Made by a program: the position numbers and the translations under genes
In this document: piece by piece, positions 27,574-34,080 of the stretch
Position numbering within the stretch: position 1 is the stretch's first letter
Layout of the letters: each line of letters opens with the position of its first letter
NCBI GenBank assembly: GCA_023434425.1
Contig: JAEYSS010000004.1
Span: forward strand, 1 to 35,152
From: Pseudomonadota bacterium
GTDB lineage: Bacteria; Pseudomonadota; Alphaproteobacteria; Ferrovibrionales; Ferrovibrionaceae
Length of the DNA: 35,152 nucleotides
Direction of reading: 5' to 3'
The notes under the pieces: generated by a model
Told to the model about the DNA's origin: nothing
The model's input: only the letters and a program-made list of their open reading frames with translations
Database searches by the model: none

Positions 27574-27774
27574 ATGAGCCGGGACAAGCTGGTGGCTTTC
27601 CTGCGCGTGGCGGGGCCGCAGCGCACCGCTGAAATCCTCAAACGCCTGCCGCCGCAAGAGGCGCAGGCGGTACAGCAGGCGCTCGACCAGAGTCCGAATA
27701 TCGCCGCCACACAGGTGGATGTCGCCGCCGATGCGGCCGCCACGTTCGTCGCGGCCGTCGCCCGCAAGCGCTGA
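27574..27774 (+). CDS. Short helical protein with a FliG/MgtE-like repeat
   Basis: The 66-residue product contains RTAEILKRLPPQEAQAVQQAL, which recalls the helical repeat at the N terminus of FliG and MgtE proteins, where similar ILKRLP..EA..VL segments occur. The similarity is too short to prove descent. The second half is alanine- and valine-rich. Its stop codon shares a base with the start of the following exported-protein gene, so translation is coupled. It follows a 93-base gap without a clear promoter. Function unknown. Confidence 0.6.
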   Translation: MSRDKLVAFLRVAGPQRTAEILKRLPPQEAQAVQQALDQSPNIAATQVDVAADAAATFVAAVARKR

Positions 27775-28322
27775 TGCCGAAGGTGACTGGCTGGCATGCC
27801 GCCGTGGCGGCGGGGCTGGCTCTGCTGATGACCGGAACAGCGCTGGCGCAGAGCGGCCTGGGGCCTGGCAGCAGGCCGCGAAGTTCCCCCAAATGCTTCA
27901 ACGCGCCGGAAATCGAGGCCGTCGCCATCGTGCGCGCCGGGATGGTCATCCGCGATCATGCCCGCGCCTGCGCGCGCCGCGGCCATGACTGGGATCTTAT
28001 CAATCTGTGGTCGGAATTCGACAACGCCAACGCGGAAGAGATAAAGCGGGCGGTCGAAGTGCGCGCCGAGGCCTTCCGGCGCAACTGGCCCGACGACCCG
28101 AATGCCGCGCAGCGCGACGCGAATGAAACGGTGGCATCGCGCCAGCTGGTCGATTTTGCGCCGGCCGAATGTGTCGCCCTGCGCGACCTGGTGGAAAGTT
28201 TCACGAACTGGCGGGACTATATGAAACATGTCCGCACGGTCGAAGTGGGGCAGGTCAAGACGCTGTACCGCACATGTCCGCGCCGCTCGCCGGGCGAAGT
28301 GCCGCGTTCGGAGCAGCCTTAA
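27774..28322 (+). CDS. Exported hypothetical protein with four cysteines
   Basis: This 182-residue protein starts with a signal peptide (VAAGLALLMTGTALAQ; likely cleavage after Ala25), so it should be periplasmic. The mature part is helical and holds exactly four cysteines at 41, 66, 133 and 168, enough for two disulfide bonds. The region NLWSEFDNANAEEIKRAVEVRAEAFRRNWPDD is the most protein-like core. I know no function or family. It overlaps the small gene upstream by one base and faces the AT-rich gene convergently with a 2-base gap. Confidence 0.7.
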   Translation: MPKVTGWHAAVAAGLALLMTGTALAQSGLGPGSRPRSSPKCFNAPEIEAVAIVRAGMVIRDHARACARRGHDWDLINLWSEFDNANAEEIKRAVEVRAEAFRRNWPDDPNAAQRDANETVASRQLVDFAPAECVALRDLVESFTNWRDYMKHVRTVEVGQVKTLYRTCPRRSPGEVPRSEQP

Positions 28323-28324
28323 CC

Positions 28325-28960
28325 CTATCTTGAAATATAAGGTTTGCAGGCCTCTTTTATCTGCTTAAGCGCATTGGCCAAGTTTTTAGAAAGCTCATGT
28401 TCTCCGTCTGAACCGCTGTTAATTATATCGCGGCATTCTTTCAAGTGCGCTCTTTCACTATCGTCAGGCCCGTCTCCGTATTGCATGTCTATTGATGATT
28501 GAATGCGGCTATGGGCGGCATTGGAGATTCTGACCGCAGCATGGAATAAGCTTTTGAAGGGTTCTGTTGAGATTTCTGGGAAGTGAATTTCAAACAAGGT
28601 CTGCATTTTTCGTAGTTCAGCGAATGTCGCTTCTTTATTAACTAGTCGCTCAATAGGAGCGTAAAGGGAATTTCGTGCCCGTGTCTGGGCTTCCGTTTCA
28701 TGAGGCTCTGCTGGCCTTGTCGCGCCCTCTCCGGAAAACACCATTCCATTTCGGGCGTAATTGACTGAATTTAATGCCTCAACAAAGGCCTGCAGCGTTT
28801 GCTCGGCTACTTCGAAGTGTCGCTTCCCAACCAGCTGGTTACGCCAAGCTTGAAGGCTGCGGACTGCAAAGTATGCCGTTACGGCCAACGAAATTGCTGA
28901 AACAGCTAGTGATCCAGCGGGCACCAGACCCAGAATTTTCTGGAACACATCACCATCCAT
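28325..28960 (-). CDS. Membrane-anchored protein of unknown function in AT-rich DNA
   Basis: This 211-residue protein has one hydrophobic segment near residues 15-35 (AGSLAVSAISLAVTAYFAV), then a basic turn RSLQAWRNQLVGKRHFEVAEQTL and a long cytosolic helical part. The layout resembles a loosely defined family of orphan proteins, with a helix anchor followed by W-R-x-x-L-x-G-x-x-x-x-E, found scattered in accessory DNA; no role is known to me. GC content of three 60-base lines I counted is 40, 53 and 45%, well below the neighbours. No integrase, transposase or repeat borders it. It is probably a horizontally gained single gene. The ribosome site is weak. Confidence 0.7.
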   Translation of the reverse strand: MDGDVFQKILGLVPAGSLAVSAISLAVTAYFAVRSLQAWRNQLVGKRHFEVAEQTLQAFVEALNSVNYARNGMVFSGEGATRPAEPHETEAQTRARNSLYAPIERLVNKEATFAELRKMQTLFEIHFPEISTEPFKSLFHAAVRISNAAHSRIQSSIDMQYGDGPDDSERAHLKECRDIINSGSDGEHELSKNLANALKQIKEACKPYISR

Positions 28961-28980
28961 CTTCGATTAGCTCATTTTAG

Positions 28981-29571
28981 TTAGTTCGCCGGCACCACGA
29001 CGATGCGGTTGCTTTCCAGCAGCAGGCTGCCGGCGCGGAAGACCGGCGTGCCGTAAGGATCCATCTGGCCGATCACGCGCACGCGGTCGCCGGATTTCAC
29101 CTTGGTCAGGTCGCGCCAGGTCGGGCCGATCACCACCACCTGGCTCGAATTGCCGTCGTTCAGCACAAAGGTGGTGGCCTGCGGCGACAGTACCACGCCC
29201 TGGATCGTCACGGCCTTGCCGCGCGGGATTTCCGCAATCGGCACCAGCGGCGGCACTTCGAATGCCATGCTGCGCGTCGTGCCGCGCGGGCTGCTGCTGC
29301 TCCTGGGCGCCGGTTTCTTCTCGTCCTTCTTCTCGGTTTGCGGCGGCTGTCCCTGCGGCGGCTGTCCCTGGGGCTGCTGCGCCTGGGGCTGCGGGGCCCC
29401 GGGCTGCTGCGCCGGCGGCACGATCGGCTGGCTCTGCGGCTGCTGGGCGCGCGGATCGGCCTGGCTCGGCGTCGGGGGCGGGGCAACCGGCGCCGGAGCC
29501 TGCTGCTGTGCCGTGACCGGCACGGCGATCAGCAGGGCCGCGCCAAGAGCGGAAACGAGCTTTAAATGCAT
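28981..29571 (-). CDS. Exported OB-fold-like protein with a Pro/Gln-rich linker
   Basis: This 196-residue protein has a signal peptide (residues 1-21, ending VTAQQ), then about 60 residues of Pro, Gln and Ala repeats, a short charged stretch, and a C-terminal beta domain from about residue 105. That domain, GKAVTIQGVVLSPQATTFVLNDG followed by KVKSGDRVRVIGQMD and ESNRIVVV, has the pattern of small bacterial OB-fold proteins. The linker may span the cell-wall layer. The gene overlaps the end of the SDR gene by 10 bases, which suggests cotranscription. The ligand is unknown. Confidence 0.7.
   Translation of the reverse strand: MHLKLVSALGAALLIAVPVTAQQQAPAPVAPPPTPSQADPRAQQPQSQPIVPPAQQPGAPQPQAQQPQGQPPQGQPPQTEKKDEKKPAPRSSSSPRGTTRSMAFEVPPLVPIAEIPRGKAVTIQGVVLSPQATTFVLNDGNSSQVVVIGPTWRDLTKVKSGDRVRVIGQMDPYGTPVFRAGSLLLESNRIVVVPAN
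29341..29370. repeat. Two exact tandem 15-base repeats in the Pro/Gln linker
   Basis: CGGCGGCTGTCCCTG occurs twice in direct succession (29341-29355 and 29356-29370). It encodes QGQPP units on the minus strand. Slippage could change the linker length between strains without shifting the frame. Confidence 0.8.
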
Positions 29572-30320
29572 CGGCCGCCATCGACCTCCATGCAGACACC
29601 GGTGATGAAATTCGCCTCGTCGGAGGCGAGGTAAAGCGCGGCATTGGCGATATCGGCCGGCGTCGAGAAGCGGCCAATCGGAATCGTGCTGACGAATTTC
29701 GCCTTCATTTCCTCGGTCTCTTCGCCGCCCATGAATTCCTTCAGCATCGGTGTCAGGCCGGCCACCGGATTCAGCGCGTTGACGCGGATCTGTTCCGGCG
29801 CCAGTTCCACCGCCATCGCCCGGGTCAGCGTGATCACCGCGCCCTTCGAGCCGTTATACCAGACCAGACCGGGGCGCGGGCGTACGCCGGCGGTGGAGGC
29901 GATGTTGATGAACGCGCCGCCGCCGCGCTTGCGCATCTCCGGAATGGCATGCTGGGCCGAGAGGTAGATGCTCTTCACGTTGACGGCGAAGATCTTGTCG
30001 AAAGTGGCTTCGTCGGTATTCAGCAGCGAGGCGTTGCGCTGCGGCATGCCGGCATTGTTCACCATGATGTCCAGCCCGCCGAAAGCTTCCACGGCGGCAT
30101 GCACCAGATCCTTCATCTGCACATTCTGGCTCACATCGGCAGCGACCGGCAGCGCCTTCTGCCCGGCCTTGTTGATGTCGCCGGCGACTCTCTCCGCAGC
30201 AGCGAGATTCAGGTCGCCGATCACCACGGATGCGCCTTCGGCGGCAAAACGCCTGGCGATGCCCTCGCCGAAACCCGACCCGCCGCCCGTGACGATTGCA
30301 ACCTTGCCTGACAGACGCAT
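29562..30320 (-). CDS. Short-chain dehydrogenase/reductase (classical SDR)
   Basis: This 252-residue NAD(P)-dependent oxidoreductase has the cofactor motif TGGGSGFGEG near residue 11, NNAG in the middle, the catalytic serine in NIASTAG and the YNGSK active site (Tyr-x3-Lys). An Asp-Leu pair after the second strand (VIGDLN) suggests a preference for NAD over NADP. The closing ITGVCMEVDGGRCI is typical. It matches glucose/ribitol or 3-oxoacyl-type reductases, and the substrate is unknown. It is divergent from the dehalogenase-like gene. The exported OB-fold gene follows downstream with an overlap. Confidence 0.93.
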   Translation of the reverse strand: MRLSGKVAIVTGGGSGFGEGIARRFAAEGASVVIGDLNLAAAERVAGDINKAGQKALPVAADVSQNVQMKDLVHAAVEAFGGLDIMVNNAGMPQRNASLLNTDEATFDKIFAVNVKSIYLSAQHAIPEMRKRGGGAFINIASTAGVRPRPGLVWYNGSKGAVITLTRAMAVELAPEQIRVNALNPVAGLTPMLKEFMGGEETEEMKAKFVSTIPIGRFSTPADIANAALYLASDEANFITGVCMEVDGGRCI

Positions 30321-30356
30321 GAACCCGATTCCTTCCCTAAAAAAGCTGTTCCGGTC

Positions 30357-30384
30357 ACTCTAGCCTGCCGGCCGGGGCATGCAA
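30357..30384 (-). promoter_or_regulatory. Possible promoter of the SDR gene
   Basis: On the minus strand TTGCAT (30384-30379) and TAGAGT (30362-30357) are 16 bases apart, about 37 bases before the SDR start. Each box has four consensus bases, so the match is only moderate. Confidence 0.3.
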
Positions 30385-30446
30385 GCGCCTGATTCCCCTG
30401 CTAGACTGACCCCAACCTGACCATTCAGGACAGAGGGAGTATCGGC

Positions 30447-31331
30447 GTGCTGTTTCCGGGGTTCGAGCAAAAGCGCGTGGCGGGCGAAGGGGCCGAGATC
30501 AACCTGCGGATCGGCGGTAAGGGGCCGGCGTTGCTGCTGCTGCATGGCTATCCGCAGACCCATGCGATGTGGCACCGGATCGCGCCGAAACTGGCCGAGG
30601 ATTTCACCGTGGTCTGCGCCGACCTGCGCGGCTATGGCGACAGCGGCAAGCCGGCCTCCACACCCGACCATGCCCCGTATTCCTTCCGCGCCATGGCTGC
30701 GGATATGGCCAGGGCGATGACCACGCTGGGTTTCGATCAGTTTTTCCTGGCCGGGCATGACCGCGGCGCCCGCGTGTCGCATCGCCTCACGCTGGATCAC
30801 CAGGCGCGCGTTAAAAAGGTGGCGCTGCTGGATATCGTGCCGACGCTGCATCTGTATGAGAATATCGACCAGCAAGTGGCAACCGGCTATTACCACTGGT
30901 TCTGGCTGATCCAGCCTGAGCCCTTCCCGGAAAAGATGATCGGCGCCGATCCGGAATTTTACCTGCGCAGGAAAACCGGCCACTGGTCGGGCGCCAGCTT
31001 CAGGTTCGACGACGCCGCTATGGCCGAATACCTGCGCTGCTTCAGCAAGCCCGAAACGATACATGCCTCCTGCGAGGATTACCGCGCTGCCGCCGGCATC
31101 GACCTGGTGCATGACCGCGCCGACCGCGACGCCGGCAAGCGCGTGACCTGCCCGACGCTGGTGTTGTGGGGCAGCAAGGGCCTGATGGGCAAGGCCTACG
31201 ATGTGCTGGGCGCCTGGCGCGACCGCGTGAGCGGCAGCCTTGAGGGTCACGCCGTCAACAGCGGGCATTTCCTGCCCGAGGAAGCGCCGGACGAGACCTG
31301 TTCGGCGCTGCACACGTTCTTCAGGGCCTGA
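30447..31331 (+). CDS. Alpha/beta hydrolase, haloacetate (fluoroacetate) dehalogenase type
   Basis: This 294-residue protein closely follows the fluoroacetate dehalogenase pattern. The nucleophile is Asp105 in GHDRGARVS with Arg106 and Arg109 to bind the carboxylate; Asp129 (LLDIVPT) and His274 (SGHFLPEEAP) complete the catalytic set. The halide-pocket residues are also present: His150 and Trp151 in YYHWFW, and Tyr212 in CEDYRAAAG. The oxyanion motif is HGYPQTH. These enzymes hydrolyse haloacetates to glycolate. A related epoxide hydrolase or an unrelated substrate cannot be excluded. The GTG start at 30447 has a GAGGGAG ribosome site 7 bases upstream. It is divergent from the SDR gene and leads into a DUF502 gene. 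Confidence 0.85.
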   Translation: MLFPGFEQKRVAGEGAEINLRIGGKGPALLLLHGYPQTHAMWHRIAPKLAEDFTVVCADLRGYGDSGKPASTPDHAPYSFRAMAADMARAMTTLGFDQFFLAGHDRGARVSHRLTLDHQARVKKVALLDIVPTLHLYENIDQQVATGYYHWFWLIQPEPFPEKMIGADPEFYLRRKTGHWSGASFRFDDAAMAEYLRCFSKPETIHASCEDYRAAAGIDLVHDRADRDAGKRVTCPTLVLWGSKGLMGKAYDVLGAWRDRVSGSLEGHAVNSGHFLPEEAPDETCSALHTFFRA

Positions 31332-31337
31332 TCCGAC

Positions 31338-32123
31338 ATGACGACTGAAACGCCGCCGCCCCATCCCGAAACCGAGCTGCCGCAAATCATTGCGCCGGCG
31401 CCGCGGGTCAGCCTGCTGACAAGGCTGCGCAACTATTTCCTCGCCGGGATTATCGTGGCCGCGCCGATCGGCCTGACCATCTATCTGGTCTTCATCACCA
31501 TCGAGGCGATCGATCGCAACGTGCGCAGCCTGGTGCCGCCGGGCTACCAGCCGGAACGTTTCATTCCCTACGATCTGCCCTTCGGCATTCCCGGTCTGGG
31601 TCTGATCGCGGCGGTGGTGCTGCTCACCCTGATCGGCTTCCTCGCGACGAACCTGATGGGGCGCACGCTACTCTCGCTCGGCGAGCGGATCGTGGCGCGC
31701 ATGCCGGTGGTGCGCGGCGTCTATTCGGCGCTGAAGCAGATTTTCGAAACCGTGTTCAGCCAGTCGGGCAATTCCTTCCGCCAGGTCGCGCTGGTGCCCT
31801 GGCCCTCGACCGGCTCCTGGACCATCGCCTTCGTCACCAATTACGTTCAGGGCACCGAGCTCGCCGGGCATCTTGGCGAAGACATCGTCACCTGCTATGT
31901 GCCCACCACGCCGAACCCGACCGGCGGCTACATGACCTATTTCCGCCGCCGCGACATCCATATCCTGTCGATGAGCGTGGATCAGGCGATGAAGCTGATC
32001 ATTTCCTGCGGTGTGATCGTGCCGCCGGATCTTGCGGCCGCACAGATCAAGGCGGCCAACGGAGGAAAGTCCAGTGTCAAGCCCGGCTCAGGAAGCGCCC
32101 CAGACGGCAACTTCACACCCTGA
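31338..32123 (+). CDS. DUF502 family membrane protein
   Basis: This 261-residue inner-membrane protein has two hydrophobic segments, about 34-55 (LAGIIVAAPIGLTIYLVFITIE) and 83-106 (GIPGLGLIAAVVLLTLIGFLATN), with a proline-rich cytosolic start. The conserved DUF502 run is GRTLLSLGERIVARMPVVRGVYSALKQIFETVF, followed by FRQVALVPWPSTGSW and CYVPTTPNPTGGYMTYFRRRDI. The family function is not established. It lies 6 bases after the hydrolase gene. The last 50 bases overlap the P450 start in another frame, which suggests coupled translation. Confidence 0.9.
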   Translation: MTTETPPPHPETELPQIIAPAPRVSLLTRLRNYFLAGIIVAAPIGLTIYLVFITIEAIDRNVRSLVPPGYQPERFIPYDLPFGIPGLGLIAAVVLLTLIGFLATNLMGRTLLSLGERIVARMPVVRGVYSALKQIFETVFSQSGNSFRQVALVPWPSTGSWTIAFVTNYVQGTELAGHLGEDIVTCYVPTTPNPTGGYMTYFRRRDIHILSMSVDQAMKLIISCGVIVPPDLAAAQIKAANGGKSSVKPGSGSAPDGNFTP

Positions 32124-33345
32124 CCTGCCTCCGCAGGTCGGCAGTTTCGACCTGCGCGCACTGGACCGGGATTTTCTCGACAATCCCTATCCGGTCTACC
32201 ACCTGCTGCGGCAGCACGATCCGGTGCGCCGCATGCCCGACGGCAGCTGGTTCCTGACGCGCTACGACGACCTGCACGCGGTCTATCGGGATAACAGGAG
32301 ATTCTCGTCCGACAAGAAAGTCGAGTTCGGCGCGAAGTATGGCGAGGGCACGCCGCTGCATCGCCATCACACCACCAGCCTGGTCTTCAACGATCCGCCG
32401 CTGCATACCCGCGTGCGGCGGCTGCTGGCGCCGGCCTTCACGCCGCGTGCGCTGAAACTGCTGGAGCATCGTTTTGAGGCGCTGGTGGCGCGCATGCTGG
32501 ACAGGGCGGCGAAGAATGGCGGCATGGATGTGATCGCCGATTTTGCCTCGGCCCTGCCGGTCGAGATCGTCGGCGACATGCTGGCAGTGCCGCAGGAAGA
32601 CCGCCATCTGCTGCGCGACTGGTCGCTCGCCATCCTCGGCGCGCTGGAGCCGGTGCTGACGCCGGAGCGAAACGAGCAGGGCACCCGCGCCGTCACCGAA
32701 TTCGAAACCTATCTGGAACAGCATATCGCCGGTTGGGAAACGCGCATGGACGCGCGTGCGGCCGAGGATGCCTATGGCGATGTTCTGGCCGGGCTGATCC
32801 GCGGCGAGAACGGCGAAAAGCTGACGCCGGCCGAGCTGGTACAGAACTGCATCTTCCTGCTCAATGCCGGCCATGAGACGACGACCAACCTGATCGGCAA
32901 CGGTATTGCCGCCCTGCTGGAATGGCCGGGCGAGAAACAGCGCCTGATCGACGATCCCGGCCTGATCAAAACCGCAATCGAGGAATTCCTGCGCTTTGAA
33001 TCCTCCAACCAGCTTGGCAACCGTCGCGTGGCGGAACGCGCCGAGATCGGTGGCGTGACGTTCGAGCCCGGCGATCTCGTCACGCTCTGCATCGGCGCCG
33101 CCAACCGCGACCCGGCGCAGTTCCCCGATCCCGACCGGCTCGATGTCGGCCGCACACCGAACCGGCATCTGGCCTTTGGCGCCGGCATTCACGCCTGCGC
33201 CGGCATGTCGCTGGCGCGGCTGGAAGGCCAGATCGCCGTGCAGCAGCTGCTGGCGCGCTTCCCGGATTTCAGCGCCACGGGAACCCCGATGCGCGGCGGG
33301 CGGGCGCGGTTCAGGGGCTTTTTGAGCTATCACATCGCGTTCTGA
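32074..33345 (+). CDS. Cytochrome P450
   Basis: This 423-residue soluble bacterial P450 should insert oxygen into an unknown substrate, fed with electrons by a separate ferredoxin and reductase, neither of which is in the window. Motifs: the I-helix oxygen-activating AGHETT at 265-270, the E-x-x-R pair Glu304-Arg307 in EEFLR, and the heme-binding FGAGIHACAG at 368-377 with Cys375 as iron ligand. The GTG start at 32074 has an excellent GGAGGAAAG ribosome site. An in-frame start 14 codons upstream was rejected. It overlaps the DUF502 gene by 50 bases. Confidence 0.94.
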   Translation: MSSPAQEAPQTATSHPDLPPQVGSFDLRALDRDFLDNPYPVYHLLRQHDPVRRMPDGSWFLTRYDDLHAVYRDNRRFSSDKKVEFGAKYGEGTPLHRHHTTSLVFNDPPLHTRVRRLLAPAFTPRALKLLEHRFEALVARMLDRAAKNGGMDVIADFASALPVEIVGDMLAVPQEDRHLLRDWSLAILGALEPVLTPERNEQGTRAVTEFETYLEQHIAGWETRMDARAAEDAYGDVLAGLIRGENGEKLTPAELVQNCIFLLNAGHETTTNLIGNGIAALLEWPGEKQRLIDDPGLIKTAIEEFLRFESSNQLGNRRVAERAEIGGVTFEPGDLVTLCIGAANRDPAQFPDPDRLDVGRTPNRHLAFGAGIHACAGMSLARLEGQIAVQQLLARFPDFSATGTPMRGGRARFRGFLSYHIAF

Positions 33346-33377
33346 TGCCAGCCGGCGGCGAGGGCCGACCTCTCTGC

Positions 33378-33406
33378 TTGTGAAGCTGAATTGAATTCAA
33401 TATAAT
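33378..33406 (+). promoter_or_regulatory. Promoter of the TetR gene with a palindromic operator
   Basis: TTGTGA at 33378-33383 and a perfect TATAAT at 33401-33406 are 17 bases apart. Transcription would begin at about 33412-33413, which is the ATG of the TetR gene, so the mRNA would be leaderless. A 12-bp perfect palindrome, ATTGAATTCAAT (33390-33401), lies between the boxes and touches the -10 box, a good site for TetR self-repression. Confidence 0.6.
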
Positions 33407-33411
33407 GGCGC

Positions 33412-34080
33412 ATGGCCCCATCGCCCAGACCGCGCCTGCGCATTTCCGCCGCCGATCTGCTGCCGCCGGATCTGCCGGCTTCGGCGCGCGGCAGCGAGAC
33501 CCGCGACCGCATCCTGAAAGCCGCCGCGAAAGTGCTGATCGCGGGCGACGGACAATGCGAGATTGCCGACGTGGCGCGCGCCGCCGGTGTCTCGGCCGGG
33601 CTGAGCTATCACTATTTCACCTCCAAGGCCGGACTGATCGCCGCGGTGGTCGAGGCGTTTTACGACCGTATGGAAGCCGCCGTGATGGAACCCAATCCGA
33701 AGCCGGGTGCGGGCTGGGGCGAGCGCGAGCGATTGCGGCTGGAACGCATGGTCGACTTCTATTATGCCGAACCGCTGGCGCCGCTGATCCTCACACGGCT
33801 GAGCCGCACGCCGGAGGTGGCGGCAGTCGAGGCTGCGCGGCTGGCGCGGCATATCGATCTCGCCGCGCGCAATGTCGAACTGGCGCAGCAGAAGGGCGAA
33901 ATTCCGGCCGATCTCGATGCGCAGCTGCTGGGTGCCATGATCCTGGGTGGGTTGCGGCAGGCCATCGGCCAGGCTCTCGGCATGACCAAACGTCCGGGGC
34001 GCGACCGGATCGCTGACCAGCTCTGGTCCTTCGTCGCCGGCACGGCGCAGCTCAAACCGAAAAAGAAAGTCGCGCGCTGA
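33412..34080 (+). CDS. TetR/AcrR family transcriptional regulator
   Basis: This 222-residue regulator has the TetR DNA-binding domain at residues 30-85: RDRILKAAAKVLIAGDGQCEIADVARAAGVSAGLSYHYFTSKAGL, with the typical YHYF close. The rest is an all-helical ligand domain with no obvious relative; the end is basic. The ATG at 33412 sits at the predicted transcription start, with no room for a ribosome site. Its stop codon shares one base with the Rieske oxygenase start, so the pair is an operon, and the regulator probably controls it in answer to the oxygenase substrate or product. Confidence 0.9.
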   Translation: MAPSPRPRLRISAADLLPPDLPASARGSETRDRILKAAAKVLIAGDGQCEIADVARAAGVSAGLSYHYFTSKAGLIAAVVEAFYDRMEAAVMEPNPKPGAGWGERERLRLERMVDFYYAEPLAPLILTRLSRTPEVAAVEAARLARHIDLAARNVELAQQKGEIPADLDAQLLGAMILGGLRQAIGQALGMTKRPGRDRIADQLWSFVAGTAQLKPKKKVAR

